NCBI GenBank assembly: GCA_947450765.1
Contig: CANFXC010000021.1
Location: forward strand, 1 to 39,063
Reading direction: 5' to 3'
Source: Comamonadaceae bacterium
GTDB taxonomy: Bacteria > Pseudomonadota > Gammaproteobacteria > Burkholderiales > Burkholderiaceae_C
DNA length: 39,063 nt
Positions 18,504 to 27,881 of the stretch are shown here, one piece after another. How positions within the stretch are numbered: the stretch's first letter is position 1; the number at the start of each line of letters is the position of its first letter. The notes beneath the pieces were generated by a model. It ran no database searches. It saw only the letters and a list, made by a program, of their open reading frames with translations, and was not told the origin of the DNA. Made by a program: the position numbers and the translations under genes.

Positions 18504-20246
18504 ATGACCGATCCCAAAGACAGAAAAAAGAAACCGGAAGAACTGCGCAGCCAACAATGGTTTGGACGCCAAGACCGGGATGGTTTTGCCTACCGCAGTT
18601 GGGTCAAGGGCAAAGGGGTTCCGCATGACCAGTTTGACGGTCGTCCCGTCATTGGCATCTGCAACACCTTCAGCGAACTGACGCCCTGCAACTCTCACTT
18701 TCGCACGCTGGCCGAACAAGTCAAGATCGGCGTTTATGAGGCGGGCGGTTTCCCACTCGAATTCCCGGTGATGTCGCTGGGCGAAACACTGCTGCGCCCT
18801 ACCGCCATGCTGTACCGCAACTTGGCGAGTATGGATGTCGAAGAAAGCATTCGCGGTAACCCAATTGACGGCGTTGTGTTGCTGATGGGTTGCGACAAAA
18901 CCACCCCCTCATTGGTGATGGGTGCAGCCAGTGTCGACTTGCCGACTATTGGCGTGAGTGGCGGCCCGATGCTCAACGGCAAATGGCGTGGCCAGGAACT
19001 GGGTTCCGGCACCGGGGTCTGGAGCATGAGCGAGCAAGTCCGCGCGGGCACGCTCAAACTCACTGAATTTTTTGAAGCTGAAAGCTGCATGCACCGCAGT
19101 CATGGCACATGCATGACGATGGGCACTGCCAGCACGATGGCCTGCATGGTCGAAGCGCTGGGTCTGGGTCTGCCTGGCAATGCGGCTTATCCGGCGGTCG
19201 ATGGACGGCGCAATGTGCTGGCCCGTATGGCAGGCCGTCGGGCTGTCGAAATGGTCCACCAAGATCAAAAGCTGTCCACCATCCTCACCCGCGAAGCGTT
19301 TGAAAATGCCATCAAGACGCTGGCGGCCATTGGCGGTTCCACCAACGCCGTGATTCACTTGATTGCGATTGCCGGTCGGATTGGCGTCAAGCTGAACATC
19401 GAAGATTTTGACCGACTCGCCAGTGAGCTCCCTTGCCTGGTGAATCTGCAGCCATCGGGCAAATATTTGATGGAAGACTTCTGTTACGCCGGCGGGCTGC
19501 CTGTAGTGATGAAAGAAATTGCCCAACACCTGCACACGAACGTCGTCACTGCCAACGGAAAAACCGTGGCTGAAAACATCGCCGATGCAGAAAACTACAA
19601 CACGGATGTGATCAAACCGCTGTCAGCGCCTTTCAAAGAAAAAGCCGGCATCGCGATTTTGCGAGGCAATCTCGCACCACGGGGTGCTGTGATCAAACCA
19701 AGTGCTGCCACGCCCGAGTTGATGGTGCACAAAGGCCGGGCCGTGGTCTTTGAGAATATTGAAGACTTCCACGCTCGCATCGATGACGAGGATCTCGACA
19801 TCGATGAAACCTGCATCATGGTGCTGAAGAATTGCGGCCCCAAGGGCTACCCCGGGATGGCCGAAGTCGGCAACATGCCCTTACCCCCCAAGGTTTTGCG
19901 CAAAGGCATCACCGACATGGTGCGCATCAGCGACGGTCGCATGAGCGGGACGGCCTACGGCACGGTAGTCCTTCACACGACCCCTGAAGCGGCCGCCGGC
20001 GGTCCACTGGCCGTGGTTCAAAACGGCGACATGATTGAACTGGATGTGCCCAATCGAAAGCTCCATTTGCATGTCAGCGATGAAGAATTAGCTCGCCGTC
20101 TGGCCGATTGGAAAGTACCTGAGCCACCCATGAATTCAGGCTATTGGAAGCTGTACATCGACCGCGTCTTGCAAGCCGATGAAGGCGCCGATCTGGACTT
20201 TTTGGTGGGCAAACGGGGCTCGTTTGTGCCGCGTGACAACCACTGA
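18504..20246 (+). CDS. IlvD/Edd-family sugar-acid dehydratase (L-arabonate dehydratase-like)
   Basis: 580 residues, matching the roughly 579-residue L-arabinonate dehydratase rather than IlvD of about 615. The three [2Fe-2S] cysteines are C62 (TPCN), C130 (MGCDKTTPS) and C203 (GTCMTMG), with the metal/carbamylated lysine pair D131-K132. The C-terminal beta domain contains SDGRMSGTAYGTVVLHTTPEAAAGGPLA with the catalytic serine region. Substrates of this branch include L-arabonate, D-xylonate, D-fuconate and D-galactonate; the product is the 2-keto-3-deoxy acid. AAGGA lies 7 bases before the ATG. Location after a sugar ABC importer and before a DenD-like dehydrogenase supports sugar-acid catabolism over isoleucine/valine synthesis. 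Confidence 0.92.
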   Translation: MTDPKDRKKKPEELRSQQWFGRQDRDGFAYRSWVKGKGVPHDQFDGRPVIGICNTFSELTPCNSHFRTLAEQVKIGVYEAGGFPLEFPVMSLGETLLRPTAMLYRNLASMDVEESIRGNPIDGVVLLMGCDKTTPSLVMGAASVDLPTIGVSGGPMLNGKWRGQELGSGTGVWSMSEQVRAGTLKLTEFFEAESCMHRSHGTCMTMGTASTMACMVEALGLGLPGNAAYPAVDGRRNVLARMAGRRAVEMVHQDQKLSTILTREAFENAIKTLAAIGGSTNAVIHLIAIAGRIGVKLNIEDFDRLASELPCLVNLQPSGKYLMEDFCYAGGLPVVMKEIAQHLHTNVVTANGKTVAENIADAENYNTDVIKPLSAPFKEKAGIAILRGNLAPRGAVIKPSAATPELMVHKGRAVVFENIEDFHARIDDEDLDIDETCIMVLKNCGPKGYPGMAEVGNMPLPPKVLRKGITDMVRISDGRMSGTAYGTVVLHTTPEAAAGGPLAVVQNGDMIELDVPNRKLHLHVSDEELARRLADWKVPEPPMNSGYWKLYIDRVLQADEGADLDFLVGKRGSFVPRDNH

Positions 20247-20263
20247 GCCAAGAGCATACCGAC

Positions 20264-21268
20264 ATGAAAATACTCATCACCGGTGGTGGCGGCTTTGTGG
20301 GTGCCCGGCTGGCAAGGCAGTTGCTACTCAAAGGTCAGCTCACGGGCCAAAGCATTGACGAGCTTCACATTGCCGATTTATTTCCGCCACCTGCAGACCT
20401 GATGGCCGACGCAAGGGTGCGGGTACACACCGGACCGCTACTGGCGCAAACCGAGCTGTTTGCCAGTGGCTTTGACGGGGTCTTCCATCTGGCTTCAGCC
20501 GTCTCCGGAGAATGCGAGCTGGACTTTGACCTGGGGTTGCGCTCTAACCTCGACAGCACCCGCCTCTTGCTGGACGGTCTGCGCAAGGCCGGCAACGCCC
20601 CTCGCCTGGTCTTTGCCAGCTCAGTCGCAGTGTTCGGACCCGATGTGTCCAACCCCCTGCCAGACTTGGTCACTGACAACACCTTGCCGTCGCCCCAGAC
20701 GTCTTACGGCACGCACAAACTGATGTGCGAGCACTTGATTGCCGACTACACGCGAAAAGGCTTTGTCGATGGCAGGTCTGCCCGCCTGATGACTGTCACG
20801 GTGCGACCTGGCAAACCGAATGGCGCCGCATCGTCCTTCTTCAGCGGCATCATCCGCGAGCCGCTGGCCGGCGTTGAAAGCATCTGTCCGGTCGATCTCA
20901 ACGTCACACATCCGGTGGCTTCACCGTCCAACGCAGTTCATGGATTAATCACCGTGTTCGAAGCCAGTCGCCAAGCCATGGGCGGACGTCTGGCGCTGAA
21001 TCTACCGGGACTCAATGTACGCGTTGGCGACATGTTGCAAGCCCTGGAAGATGTGGCCGGACCACAGGTTCGTCAGCTGGTGAAATTTGAGCGCGACGAA
21101 CGCATCGCCGGCATCGTCGCCAACTGGGCCCGAGGCGCCAGCTCGGAACGAGCATTGGCCCTGGGTTTGCGTCCGGATGTCTCGTTCACCAGCATCATCG
21201 AGCAATACATTCAGGATTGCCAACAGCCTAGCTATCCAGCAGACGCTCTGAAAGGTCTCAAACGCTAA
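20264..21268 (+). CDS. denD: NAD-dependent epimerase/dehydratase-family, D-erythronate dehydrogenase-like
   Basis: 334 residues, extended SDR. The NAD motif TGGGGFVG (6-13), D38 after the second strand and catalytic S120, Y148 and K152 (SYGTHK) are visible. Blocks such as FHLASAVSGECELDFDLGLRSNLDSTRLLLDGLR, TVTVRPGKPNGAASSFFSGIIREPL and HPVASPSNAVHGL are those I associate with DenD, which oxidises D-erythronate to 2-oxo-tetronate. The usual partners OtnK, OtnC and OtnI are not in this window, so it may act on another aldonic acid here. It starts 18 bp after the dehydratase gene and is probably in the same operon. The symbol is a best match, not proven. Confidence 0.82.
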   Translation: MKILITGGGGFVGARLARQLLLKGQLTGQSIDELHIADLFPPPADLMADARVRVHTGPLLAQTELFASGFDGVFHLASAVSGECELDFDLGLRSNLDSTRLLLDGLRKAGNAPRLVFASSVAVFGPDVSNPLPDLVTDNTLPSPQTSYGTHKLMCEHLIADYTRKGFVDGRSARLMTVTVRPGKPNGAASSFFSGIIREPLAGVESICPVDLNVTHPVASPSNAVHGLITVFEASRQAMGGRLALNLPGLNVRVGDMLQALEDVAGPQVRQLVKFERDERIAGIVANWARGASSERALALGLRPDVSFTSIIEQYIQDCQQPSYPADALKGLKR

Positions 21269-21338
21269 AAATCGACTCTAGGCATGGAAGCTGGGTCACG
21301 GTTGTTTCTAATACACAATAGATTCAACACAAAACGGC

Positions 21339-22280
21339 ATGAGTAGCTTTCAAGACGCCCTTACCCCTGAAGCCCTGCGCATGATCGCCACGGTCGACCG
21401 CACCGGCAGCATGGCGGCAGCGGCGCGCGAACTGGGCGTGGTGCCCAGCACGCTGACCTACCGCGTGCGGCAAGTCGAAGATGCGCTGGACGTGCTGCTG
21501 TTCGACCGCTCGTCACGGCAAGCGCAACTGACTGAGGCGGGCAAGGAACTGCTTCGCGAAGGCAATCGACTGCTGGCTGAACTGGATGCCATGGCCAACC
21601 GGGTCAAGCGCGTGGCCACCGGCTGGGAACCGCAATTCACTTTGGCCGTTGACAGCGTGATCTCGCGCACGACGGTGATGGAATTATGTGAAGCTTTTTT
21701 TGCGCTGGGTCCGCCGACCCGCATCAAGATTCGTGAAGAAGCGCTGTCGGGGACTCTAGCCGCACTGACGTCTGGCCAAGCCGACTTGGCCATTGGCGTG
21801 ACCATCGAGCCCACCACCCAATCGGGGTTTCACAGCAAGTTGCTGGGCCCGATTAAATTTATTTATGCGGTGGCACCGCACCATCCACTGGCCAACGCGC
21901 CGGAACCGTTGAGCGACATCCAGTTGCGGGCACATCGCGCGGTGGCCGTAGCCGACTCAGTTCAACGCGGCGGCGGCTTAACGGTCGGGCTGATTGGCGG
22001 GCAAGACGTCTTCACCGTGCCCGGTATGCCGGCCAAACTTGAGGCTCAGTTGCGCGGACTGGGCGGCGGATTTTTACCTGAGTACCTGGCTCGGCCGCAC
22101 GTGCAGGTCGGCCAGTTGGTGGTGAAGCAGGTGCAGCGCCCGACCCGCGTTTCTAAAGTGAGTTACGCCTGGCGGCAAGACCTTGGCACACGTCCCGGGC
22201 GGGCACTTCAATGGTGGCTGGAGCAGCTTGAAAAACCCGCCACCCGCACGGCCCTGCTGGAGCGCCCGAATATTCCATGA
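21339..22280 (+). CDS. LysR-family transcriptional regulator
   Basis: 313 residues. The winged helix-turn-helix occupies about 10-68 (LRMIATVDRTGSMAAAARELGVVPSTLTYRVRQVEDAL..LFDRSS). The effector domain (about 95-300) is of the periplasmic-binding type, with the usual hinge. Unlike most LysR genes it is not divergent from a target but follows denD on the same strand after 70 bp. It may control the sugar-acid operon or something else; no T-N11-A site stood out in the short gap. The recognition helix variant VVPSTLTYRVRQ is of the subgroup related to E. coli YhaJ and AllS (recalled, low certainty). Confidence 0.92.
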   Translation: MSSFQDALTPEALRMIATVDRTGSMAAAARELGVVPSTLTYRVRQVEDALDVLLFDRSSRQAQLTEAGKELLREGNRLLAELDAMANRVKRVATGWEPQFTLAVDSVISRTTVMELCEAFFALGPPTRIKIREEALSGTLAALTSGQADLAIGVTIEPTTQSGFHSKLLGPIKFIYAVAPHHPLANAPEPLSDIQLRAHRAVAVADSVQRGGGLTVGLIGGQDVFTVPGMPAKLEAQLRGLGGGFLPEYLARPHVQVGQLVVKQVQRPTRVSKVSYAWRQDLGTRPGRALQWWLEQLEKPATRTALLERPNIP

Positions 22281-22399
22281 AGCCCCTTATGGATTCAGCC
22301 AGTTTCTGCGTGTAGAGTGTGTCCAATGATGGCAACTGAATAATCAGTCACCTTCTGCAAATGTCCGATCAACAGAACGCCACAACAAGCTAAAAAGAC

Positions 22400-23491
22400 A
22401 TGCCAAAAAAATCAAAACCTCCCGCTCGTCCCGCCGCTTCAGCAACCCCGGCCGCACCGCGTCATATCGCTGTGGTTGGTGCCGGCATTGCGGGCGTGGC
22501 TTGCGCCCGCACGCTCATGCAGGCGGGCCACAAGGTCAGCTTGTTTGAGAAAAGCTTGGGCACCGGTGGCCGCATGTCCACACGGCAGACGACGTTTGGT
22601 GGTTTTGACCACGGCACGCAATACTTCACGGCGCGGGATCCGCGCTTTATCAAAGTACTGCAAGCAGCCCAAGAAATAGTGCGGCCCTGGAGCGCCAACA
22701 CCGTGCGCATTCTTGACGAAGTGGGCCGCGTTTTTGCAGCCTCACTGCCGCCGAAAGAGCCGCATTGGGTTGCTTCGCCAGGCATGAATGCCTTGGTTCG
22801 CCACTGGGCCCAACCCATTGAGTCCGCCGGCAGCCTGACGCTGCAAACACAAGTGACGCGCATCGAGCGCGACACCCTGCACCCCAAGCGCTGGCAACTG
22901 CAGACCGATGGCAGCGAAGGCAGCCGCCGCGTCTACTCAGGCTTTGACAACGTGGTGCTGGCCGTGCCTTCACCACAAGCGCAAGCGCTGCTACTCAGCT
23001 CTCAACTGGGCAAATCCATGTTGCCTAAACTCGCCAAGGTAGACGTCGCTCCTTGCTGGACGCTGATGCTGGCGTTTCCGCAAGCCGTGCAGCCCAATCT
23101 GACTTACCTGGGCCCGCAATGGAATGCCGCTCGCAGCACGCACCACCGCATCGCTTGGCTGGCACGCGAATCATCTAAACCCGGCCGTGATCCGATCGAG
23201 CGCTGGACGGTGCAAGCCAGCCCCGAATGGTCACAACGTCACTTGGAAGACGACGCTGAACGCGTCAAGGCCAAGCTGCTCAAAGCCTTCACCGAGATCA
23301 CCGGCATCCGCGCCACGCCGTCGCACGCCGATGTGCATCGCTGGCGCTACGCGCAAACCACCGCGCCCGCCGGCCAAAGCCATTTTTGGGATGCCAAGGC
23401 CGGCATCGGTCTCTGCGGTGACTGGTGCTTGGGACACCGCGTCGAGGACGGTTTTGTTTCCGGTCTTGAAATGGCGTTGTCGATTGCTTAA
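22400..23491 (+). CDS. FAD-dependent oxidoreductase, renalase-like
   Basis: 363 residues. After a basic, proline/alanine-rich tail (1-20) comes the FAD-binding beta-alpha-beta motif VVGAGIAGVACA with FEKSLGTGGRMSTR, a spacing typical of renalase-type and amine-oxidase-fold proteins. The C-terminus has the second flavin contact IGLCGDWCLGHRVEDGFVSGLEMA. Bacterial renalases re-oxidise miscoordinated dihydro-NAD(P) isomers; whether this protein does so is not deducible. No signal peptide. The gene ends 12 bp before gluQ, so it may share its transcript. An FAD-dependent amine oxidase of unknown substrate is the safe label. Confidence 0.85.
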   Translation: MPKKSKPPARPAASATPAAPRHIAVVGAGIAGVACARTLMQAGHKVSLFEKSLGTGGRMSTRQTTFGGFDHGTQYFTARDPRFIKVLQAAQEIVRPWSANTVRILDEVGRVFAASLPPKEPHWVASPGMNALVRHWAQPIESAGSLTLQTQVTRIERDTLHPKRWQLQTDGSEGSRRVYSGFDNVVLAVPSPQAQALLLSSQLGKSMLPKLAKVDVAPCWTLMLAFPQAVQPNLTYLGPQWNAARSTHHRIAWLARESSKPGRDPIERWTVQASPEWSQRHLEDDAERVKAKLLKAFTEITGIRATPSHADVHRWRYAQTTAPAGQSHFWDAKAGIGLCGDWCLGHRVEDGFVSGLEMALSIA

Positions 23492-23503
23492 CTGCGTGAC
23501 TGT

Positions 23504-24439
23504 TTGAGCCAACCGCCTTACATCGGCCGCTTCGCGCCCTCACCCACCGGCCCGCTGCATGCGGGTTCGCTGGTGGCGGCGCTGGTCAGCTGGCTGGACG
23601 CCCGCGCCCACGGCGGTCAATGGCTGGTGCGCATTGAAGATGTCGACACGCCGCGCTGCGTGCCCGGTGCGGCCGACACGATCTTGCAGCAACTGGCCTC
23701 CTGCGGGCTGTTGCCAGACGCTGCCCCGGTCTACCAGTCGCAACGCGGTGCGCTGTACAAACAGGCGCTGAACCAACTCACCCATGCGGGCCTGGCTTAT
23801 CCCTGCGGCTGCTCCCGACAAGACATTGCAACGGCACTCGCCGTCAGTGGTCACGCCCGCGAACGCCATGGCGAATTGATTTATCCGGGCACGTGTCGCG
23901 CAGGCTTGAGCGGCAAACCAGCCCGCGCCTGGCGCTTCTTGACGGCTGAAGTTGGCCAGCGCGCAGAAGTGACTTGGACCGACCGGCGCCTCGGGCCGCA
24001 AACACAAAACGTCAGCGAACAGGTCGGCGATTTTGTCTTGCGCCGAGCCGATGGGCTCTGGGCTTATCAGCTGGCCGTGGTGGTCGATGACGCGGCGCAA
24101 GGCATCACCGACGTCGTGCGGGGTGAAGACTTGGCCGACAACACGGCGCGCCAAATCCTATTGCAACGCGCCCTCGGTCTGCCGACGCCGCGCTACCTGC
24201 ACACGCCCCTGGTGCTGGATGCCGACGGTGAAAAACTCAGCAAACAAAACGGCGCTCAGGCACTGTTGCTGAGCAATTCGCCGGCCGTGCTGGCGGCACT
24301 GAACGCGGCAGCCGCCTGCCTCAACTTGCCCTCGGCCAGCGGAACGCTGACGGAAGCCTTGGCTCAATGGGCGCAGCGATGGACAGCGCAATGGGCACTA
24401 AAATCCTCCGGTGAACGATTCCACCACTCCCCCGCTTGA
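23504..24439 (+). CDS. gluQ: Glutamyl-Q tRNA(Asp) synthetase
   Basis: 311 residues, a truncated GluRS-like enzyme lacking the anticodon-binding domain. It attaches glutamate to queuosine-34 of tRNA(Asp). The class I signatures are [11 protein letters not shown] (13-22) and KLSKQN (about 245). The zinc ligands typical of GluQ are C101, C103, Y127 and C131. The start is a TTG at 23504; no ATG exists upstream in frame before the essential [11 protein letters not shown] block, so the TTG is needed. The preceding sequence offers little ribosome site. The 3' end overlaps trmB by 29 bases, suggesting coupling. Confidence 0.93.
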   Translation: MSQPPYIGRFAPSPTGPLHAGSLVAALVSWLDARAHGGQWLVRIEDVDTPRCVPGAADTILQQLASCGLLPDAAPVYQSQRGALYKQALNQLTHAGLAYPCGCSRQDIATALAVSGHARERHGELIYPGTCRAGLSGKPARAWRFLTAEVGQRAEVTWTDRRLGPQTQNVSEQVGDFVLRRADGLWAYQLAVVVDDAAQGITDVVRGEDLADNTARQILLQRALGLPTPRYLHTPLVLDADGEKLSKQNGAQALLLSNSPAVLAALNAAAACLNLPSASGTLTEALAQWAQRWTAQWALKSSGERFHHSPA

Positions 24440-25148
24440 CGCTCCTGGCGCTTCCTCAGAAGCCAAGCCGCACCACCGCACCATCCGCAGCTTTGTGCTG
24501 CGCACGGGCCGAACCACGGCCGGGCAAGCCAAAGCCTTCACCGATGTCGGTCCGCGCTTTTTGCTCCCGTACACCGGCCAGCCCGTGGACTTTGCAACGG
24601 TCTACGAGCGCAACGCCCCGACGATTCTGGAAATTGGTTTTGGCATGGGCGAAGCCACGGCACAGATTGCAGCGCTGCGCCCACAAGACAATTTCTTGTG
24701 CTGCGAAGTCCACACGCCCGGCGTGGGTGCGCTGCTGAAGCGCATCGACGAGCAATCTCTGCCCAACATTCGCATCCTGCAGCACGACGCGGTTCAGGTG
24801 ATCGACCACATGCTGCCGCTGGCCAGCCTAGATGGCGCGCACATCTTTTTTCCAGACCCGTGGCACAAGACCAAACACAACAAGCGCCGCCTGATCCAGC
24901 CACCGCTGATCGCCAAGCTGGCCGCCCGCCTCAAGCCCGGCGGTTATTTGCACTGCGCCACCGATTGGCAGCCGTATGCAGAGCAGATTCTGGAAGTGCT
25001 CAGCGCTGAGCCTTTGTTGAAAAATACCGCCGGACCCGACGCTGGCGGCTACGCCCCCAAGCCTGATTACCGACCCCTCACCAAGTTTGAAAACCGCGGC
25101 ATCAAACTCGGCCACGGCGTCTGGGACCTGGTCTTCCAGCGCGTGTGA
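24411..25148 (+). CDS. trmB: tRNA (guanine-N7-)-methyltransferase
   Basis: 245 residues. It methylates G46 of tRNAs using S-adenosylmethionine. Visible motifs are [20 protein letters not shown] (SAM site), [12 protein letters not shown] and the family hallmark [18 protein letters not shown]; the C-terminus has [17 protein letters not shown]. The start is a GTG at 24411, inside the 3' end of gluQ, preceded by TCCTCCG with no good ribosome site, consistent with coupled translation. The N-terminal 25 residues are poorly conserved, so a slightly later start cannot be excluded. The stop overlaps the GTG of the next gene (GTGA). Confidence 0.95.
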   Translation: MNDSTTPPLDAPGASSEAKPHHRTIRSFVLRTGRTTAGQAKAFTDVGPRFLLPYTGQPVDFATVYERNAPTILEIGFGMGEATAQIAALRPQDNFLCCEVHTPGVGALLKRIDEQSLPNIRILQHDAVQVIDHMLPLASLDGAHIFFPDPWHKTKHNKRRLIQPPLIAKLAARLKPGGYLHCATDWQPYAEQILEVLSAEPLLKNTAGPDAGGYAPKPDYRPLTKFENRGIKLGHGVWDLVFQRV

Positions 25149-26062
25149 GCCAGCTGCCCGCGCACGGTCTGACAACGCGGCTGGGTGTCAGCCCAAGCTG
25201 TGTGGGCTTGCCTGCCGGTCCTTGGCGCACCATCACTGATTTTTTGATTGAACGCTTCCCGGCGATTGGCCGTGACGTTTGGCTAGAGCGCATGGCCTCA
25301 AGCCAGGTGGTCGATGAATTTGGCGAACCCGTCACGCCCGAAAGAGCTTATCGCGGCCACATACGGGTCTATTACTACCGCGCCTTGCCGACTGAAACGC
25401 GTTTGCCTTTTGAAGCCACTGTGCTGTACCAAGACGCGCATTTGGTGGTCGCCGACAAGCCGCATTTTTTACCCGTCACGCCGTCCGGCCATTACCTGCA
25501 AGAAACCTTGTTGGTGCGACTGAAAAATCTGCTGGGCATTGACGCCCTGATTCCGATTCACCGGATCGACCGCGAAACCGCTGGCTTGGTGATGTTTGCT
25601 GTGCAACCGGCCGAGCGCGATGCGTACCAAAGCCTGTTCCGCCGGCATGAGGTGAGCAAGCACTACCAAGCGGTGGCGCCTTGGCGTGCTGACTTGCCCT
25701 TGCCGCTGGTGCGCAGCAGCCGGATTGTCGAAGACGAACCCTTTTTCAGGCAGCGTGAAGTGGCAGGAGAGTCCAACAGTAAAACCCATGTGGCCGTGCT
25801 CGATGTGCAGGGCCAGCAGGCGCTGTATGCCCTGAGTCCGGTCACAGGCAAGAAGCACCAATTACGGGTGCACATGAACGCACTGGGCCTGCCGATTTTG
25901 AATGACCGCATGTACCCGCCCGTGGCCGATACGCCCGATGACGACTACCGCTACCCGCTGCAACTGCTGGCGCAGGCGATTGAGTTCACCGACCCGGTGA
26001 CCGGGCAAGCGAGGCGCTTTGAAAGCCGCCTCAGCCTGGCATGGCCCTTGAAACCTGACTAA
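25145..26062 (+). CDS. RluA-family RNA pseudouridine synthase
   Basis: 305 residues. The catalytic motif [11 protein letters not shown] carries the essential aspartate; other RluA blocks are [21 protein letters not shown] and [21 protein letters not shown]. It isomerises uridine in rRNA or tRNA; the exact site is not predictable. The N-terminal 80 residues look like a small S4-like or divergent region. The GTG start overlaps the trmB stop by 4 bases, so the three RNA-modification genes gluQ, trmB and this one form a tight translationally coupled set. Its stop is directly adjacent to the stop of the convergent transglutaminase-like gene. Confidence 0.93.
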   Translation: MSQLPAHGLTTRLGVSPSCVGLPAGPWRTITDFLIERFPAIGRDVWLERMASSQVVDEFGEPVTPERAYRGHIRVYYYRALPTETRLPFEATVLYQDAHLVVADKPHFLPVTPSGHYLQETLLVRLKNLLGIDALIPIHRIDRETAGLVMFAVQPAERDAYQSLFRRHEVSKHYQAVAPWRADLPLPLVRSSRIVEDEPFFRQREVAGESNSKTHVAVLDVQGQQALYALSPVTGKKHQLRVHMNALGLPILNDRMYPPVADTPDDDYRYPLQLLAQAIEFTDPVTGQARRFESRLSLAWPLKPD

Positions 26063-27178
26063 TCAGGCTTTGATTTCTTTGGCCGTGATCTGGTATTTGA
26101 AATCGTCAGGGGCGTAAGGGTCGAACCGACCTTCGATGTTTTCAGCCATCGGGTACATGAAGAATCCAAGCTTTTCGCCGCTGGACTTGGGCAAGGCCAC
26201 GTCATGCGCGGTGTTGAAAGCCATCCAGTTGCCTTCCCAGCCGCCAAACAAGGCCTTGTTGACAGGTGCCACCACCGGGTTGCTGATGTTCTTGATCCAA
26301 TCGCTGGTTTCCAGACGCATGACCTTGGCCACATCGGCCGGGTCCATGGCCACCCAGCCGTAGCCCGTCAAGTAAACCTCTGAACGGCAATGTTGCGCGC
26401 CCTTCAGGCTGGCCGGGTTCCCCGACAGCTCTTTGTAGCCAAAGGCCGAAGCCACCAGCCGGATGCCGTAGACATCACGTGCAGGGATGCCAACCGAGCG
26501 GCACAAACCAACAAACACGGCATTCAGGTCGGCGCACTTGCCGCCCAGATTGCCGGTTTCCAACATGGTCTTGATATCGCCTACGCCGCAGCCGCGCACA
26601 GTCGGTTCGCGGTAGGTGTTTGCCACCGTCCAGTCATACAGCATTTGGGCTTTTTGCACGTCGGTCTTGGCGCCTTGGGTGGCGGCCAGCGCCGTCTTGC
26701 GCACAATGCCATCGGTCGGAATCAATGCCGTAGCGCGGGTGTAATAACGCAAGGTGTCAGGCGCTTCGGCAGGAGCCGTTTTTTGGGCCCAGTCGGTGAC
26801 CCGGTTTTGGGTCTGCACGCGACTTGTCAGCTCGACAAAAGGTTGGGCTTGGTCGGCGGTAAACGCCACCATCAACATCTTCACGCCTTGCTTGCCGTCC
26901 GTGGTCATCTGGGCAGCACCGTTGCTGAAAAAGTTGCTTTCCTGCGACTGCTGGTAGTCGCTGTTGACTGACGGCACGGGCAACCAGACCGCCGTCGCGC
27001 CCACCGGCTTGACGATGTCAACGCGCGTGGTCACTTCAAACGTGCGCCAAGGGCTGCTTTGGGGCGCGAATTCGCGGCGGGCCGGGGCCGGTGTTTGGGC
27101 CAAGCTCAGGCTTGGCAGGACAGCTGCGACGGCGGCAGCTGCCGAATTTTTGAGAAATGTACGGCGTACAGTGGTCAT
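26063..27178 (-). CDS. Transglutaminase-like cysteine protease fold, Tat-exported
   Basis: 371 residues. A Tat leader (VRRTFLKNSAAAAVAAV...LSLAQ) shows export. The catalytic triad of the transglutaminase-like superfamily is visible as C215 (LGGKCADLNAVFVGLCRSVGIPAR), H263 (AQHCRSEVYL) and D279 (WVAMDPAD). The N-terminal 160 residues form an immunoglobulin-like region (FEVTTRVDIV..GATAVWLPVP). Bacterial members are thought to be periplasmic peptidases or amidases; the target is unknown. GGAG lies 7 bases before the ATG. It follows tlpA on the same strand after about 150 bp, in which I saw no clear structure. Confidence 0.9.
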   Translation of the reverse strand: MTTVRRTFLKNSAAAAVAAVLPSLSLAQTPAPARREFAPQSSPWRTFEVTTRVDIVKPVGATAVWLPVPSVNSDYQQSQESNFFSNGAAQMTTDGKQGVKMLMVAFTADQAQPFVELTSRVQTQNRVTDWAQKTAPAEAPDTLRYYTRATALIPTDGIVRKTALAATQGAKTDVQKAQMLYDWTVANTYREPTVRGCGVGDIKTMLETGNLGGKCADLNAVFVGLCRSVGIPARDVYGIRLVASAFGYKELSGNPASLKGAQHCRSEVYLTGYGWVAMDPADVAKVMRLETSDWIKNISNPVVAPVNKALFGGWEGNWMAFNTAHDVALPKSSGEKLGFFMYPMAENIEGRFDPYAPDDFKYQITAKEIKA

Positions 27179-27326
27179 GAAAAAACTCCGAATGGGTGAG
27201 TGGCAACGTGCATCGGCGCAGGTGAAGATGCGCCGAGATGTTCCACCAAAAAGTTTTGGGCTGCTGAAATGAGCAGGCCCACGCCCCGTGAGGCAGAGCA
27301 GATTATCGCCCGATAGCGAGCCCGCG

Positions 27327-27881
27327 CTACATCAAACCGTCAACCAGCTTCTCTGCCGCTTTGCCCGTCCAGTCAACTTCACCCTGAACCCGGCTGCGCG
27401 GTTTGCCTCGGCTGTCAATCAACAGCGTGGTCGGGAAGACCTTGACGCCCCACTGCCGGGCCAGTTTTCCATCGCTATCTAGCAGCACTGGCAAAGTGAC
27501 GCCCGTGGATGTGGCGAAGCGAATGGCGCGGGCCGGCGCTTCCTTGAAGTTGATCGCCAGCACCAATAGTTTGTCAGAGCCATACAAGTCGGCGAGTTGC
27601 TGCAACGAGGGCATTTCAGCGCGGCAAGGCTCGCACCAGCTGGCCCAAAAATTCAGCAGCACCGGGCGGCCTTGCAAGTCAGCGGCACGCCAGCGCTTGC
27701 CGGTGATGTCGAGCAAATCAAACGCGGCCAAAGATCCCGCCCAAGGCGAGACCACAAAGGCCGGACCGGTCAGCGACTGCGAGGCGTTTTGGGCTGAAGC
27801 CCAAGGCGCGGCGCTGGCCAATGTGGCCGCCGCCATCCCTTGCAGGCAACGCCGACGTGACGGATTTTGCAAAGTGTTCAA
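27327..27881 (-). CDS. TlpA-like periplasmic thiol-disulfide oxidoreductase
   Basis: 184 residues. The thioredoxin fold has the active site W-C83-E-P-C86 ([14 protein letters not shown]) and the cis-proline loop VFPTTLLID. The leader ([22 protein letters not shown]) is Tat- or Sec-like, so it probably acts in the periplasm, reducing cytochrome c apoproteins or other cysteines. The start is a TTG that overlaps the alaS stop by 4 bases (TTGA). No ATG upstream of the arginine cluster exists, and starting at the internal ATG (residue 16) would lose the arginines of the leader. Coupling to alaS is likely; functional relation to it is not obvious. Confidence 0.88.
   Translation of the reverse strand: MNTLQNPSRRRCLQGMAAATLASAAPWASAQNASQSLTGPAFVVSPWAGSLAAFDLLDITGKRWRAADLQGRPVLLNFWASWCEPCRAEMPSLQQLADLYGSDKLLVLAINFKEAPARAIRFATSTGVTLPVLLDSDGKLARQWGVKVFPTTLLIDSRGKPRSRVQGEVDWTGKAAEKLVDGLM

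Noticed and set aside
18504..20246. Dihydroxyacid dehydratase (ilvD) of branched-chain amino-acid synthesis
   Set aside because: Length (580), motif TPCNSH and sugar-transport context fit the sugar-acid dehydratase branch better.
26053..26068. CCTGA-CTAA-TCAGG dyad over the two adjacent convergent stop codons
   Set aside because: A 5-bp stem with no T-run; it arises from the adjacent stop codons and coding bases.
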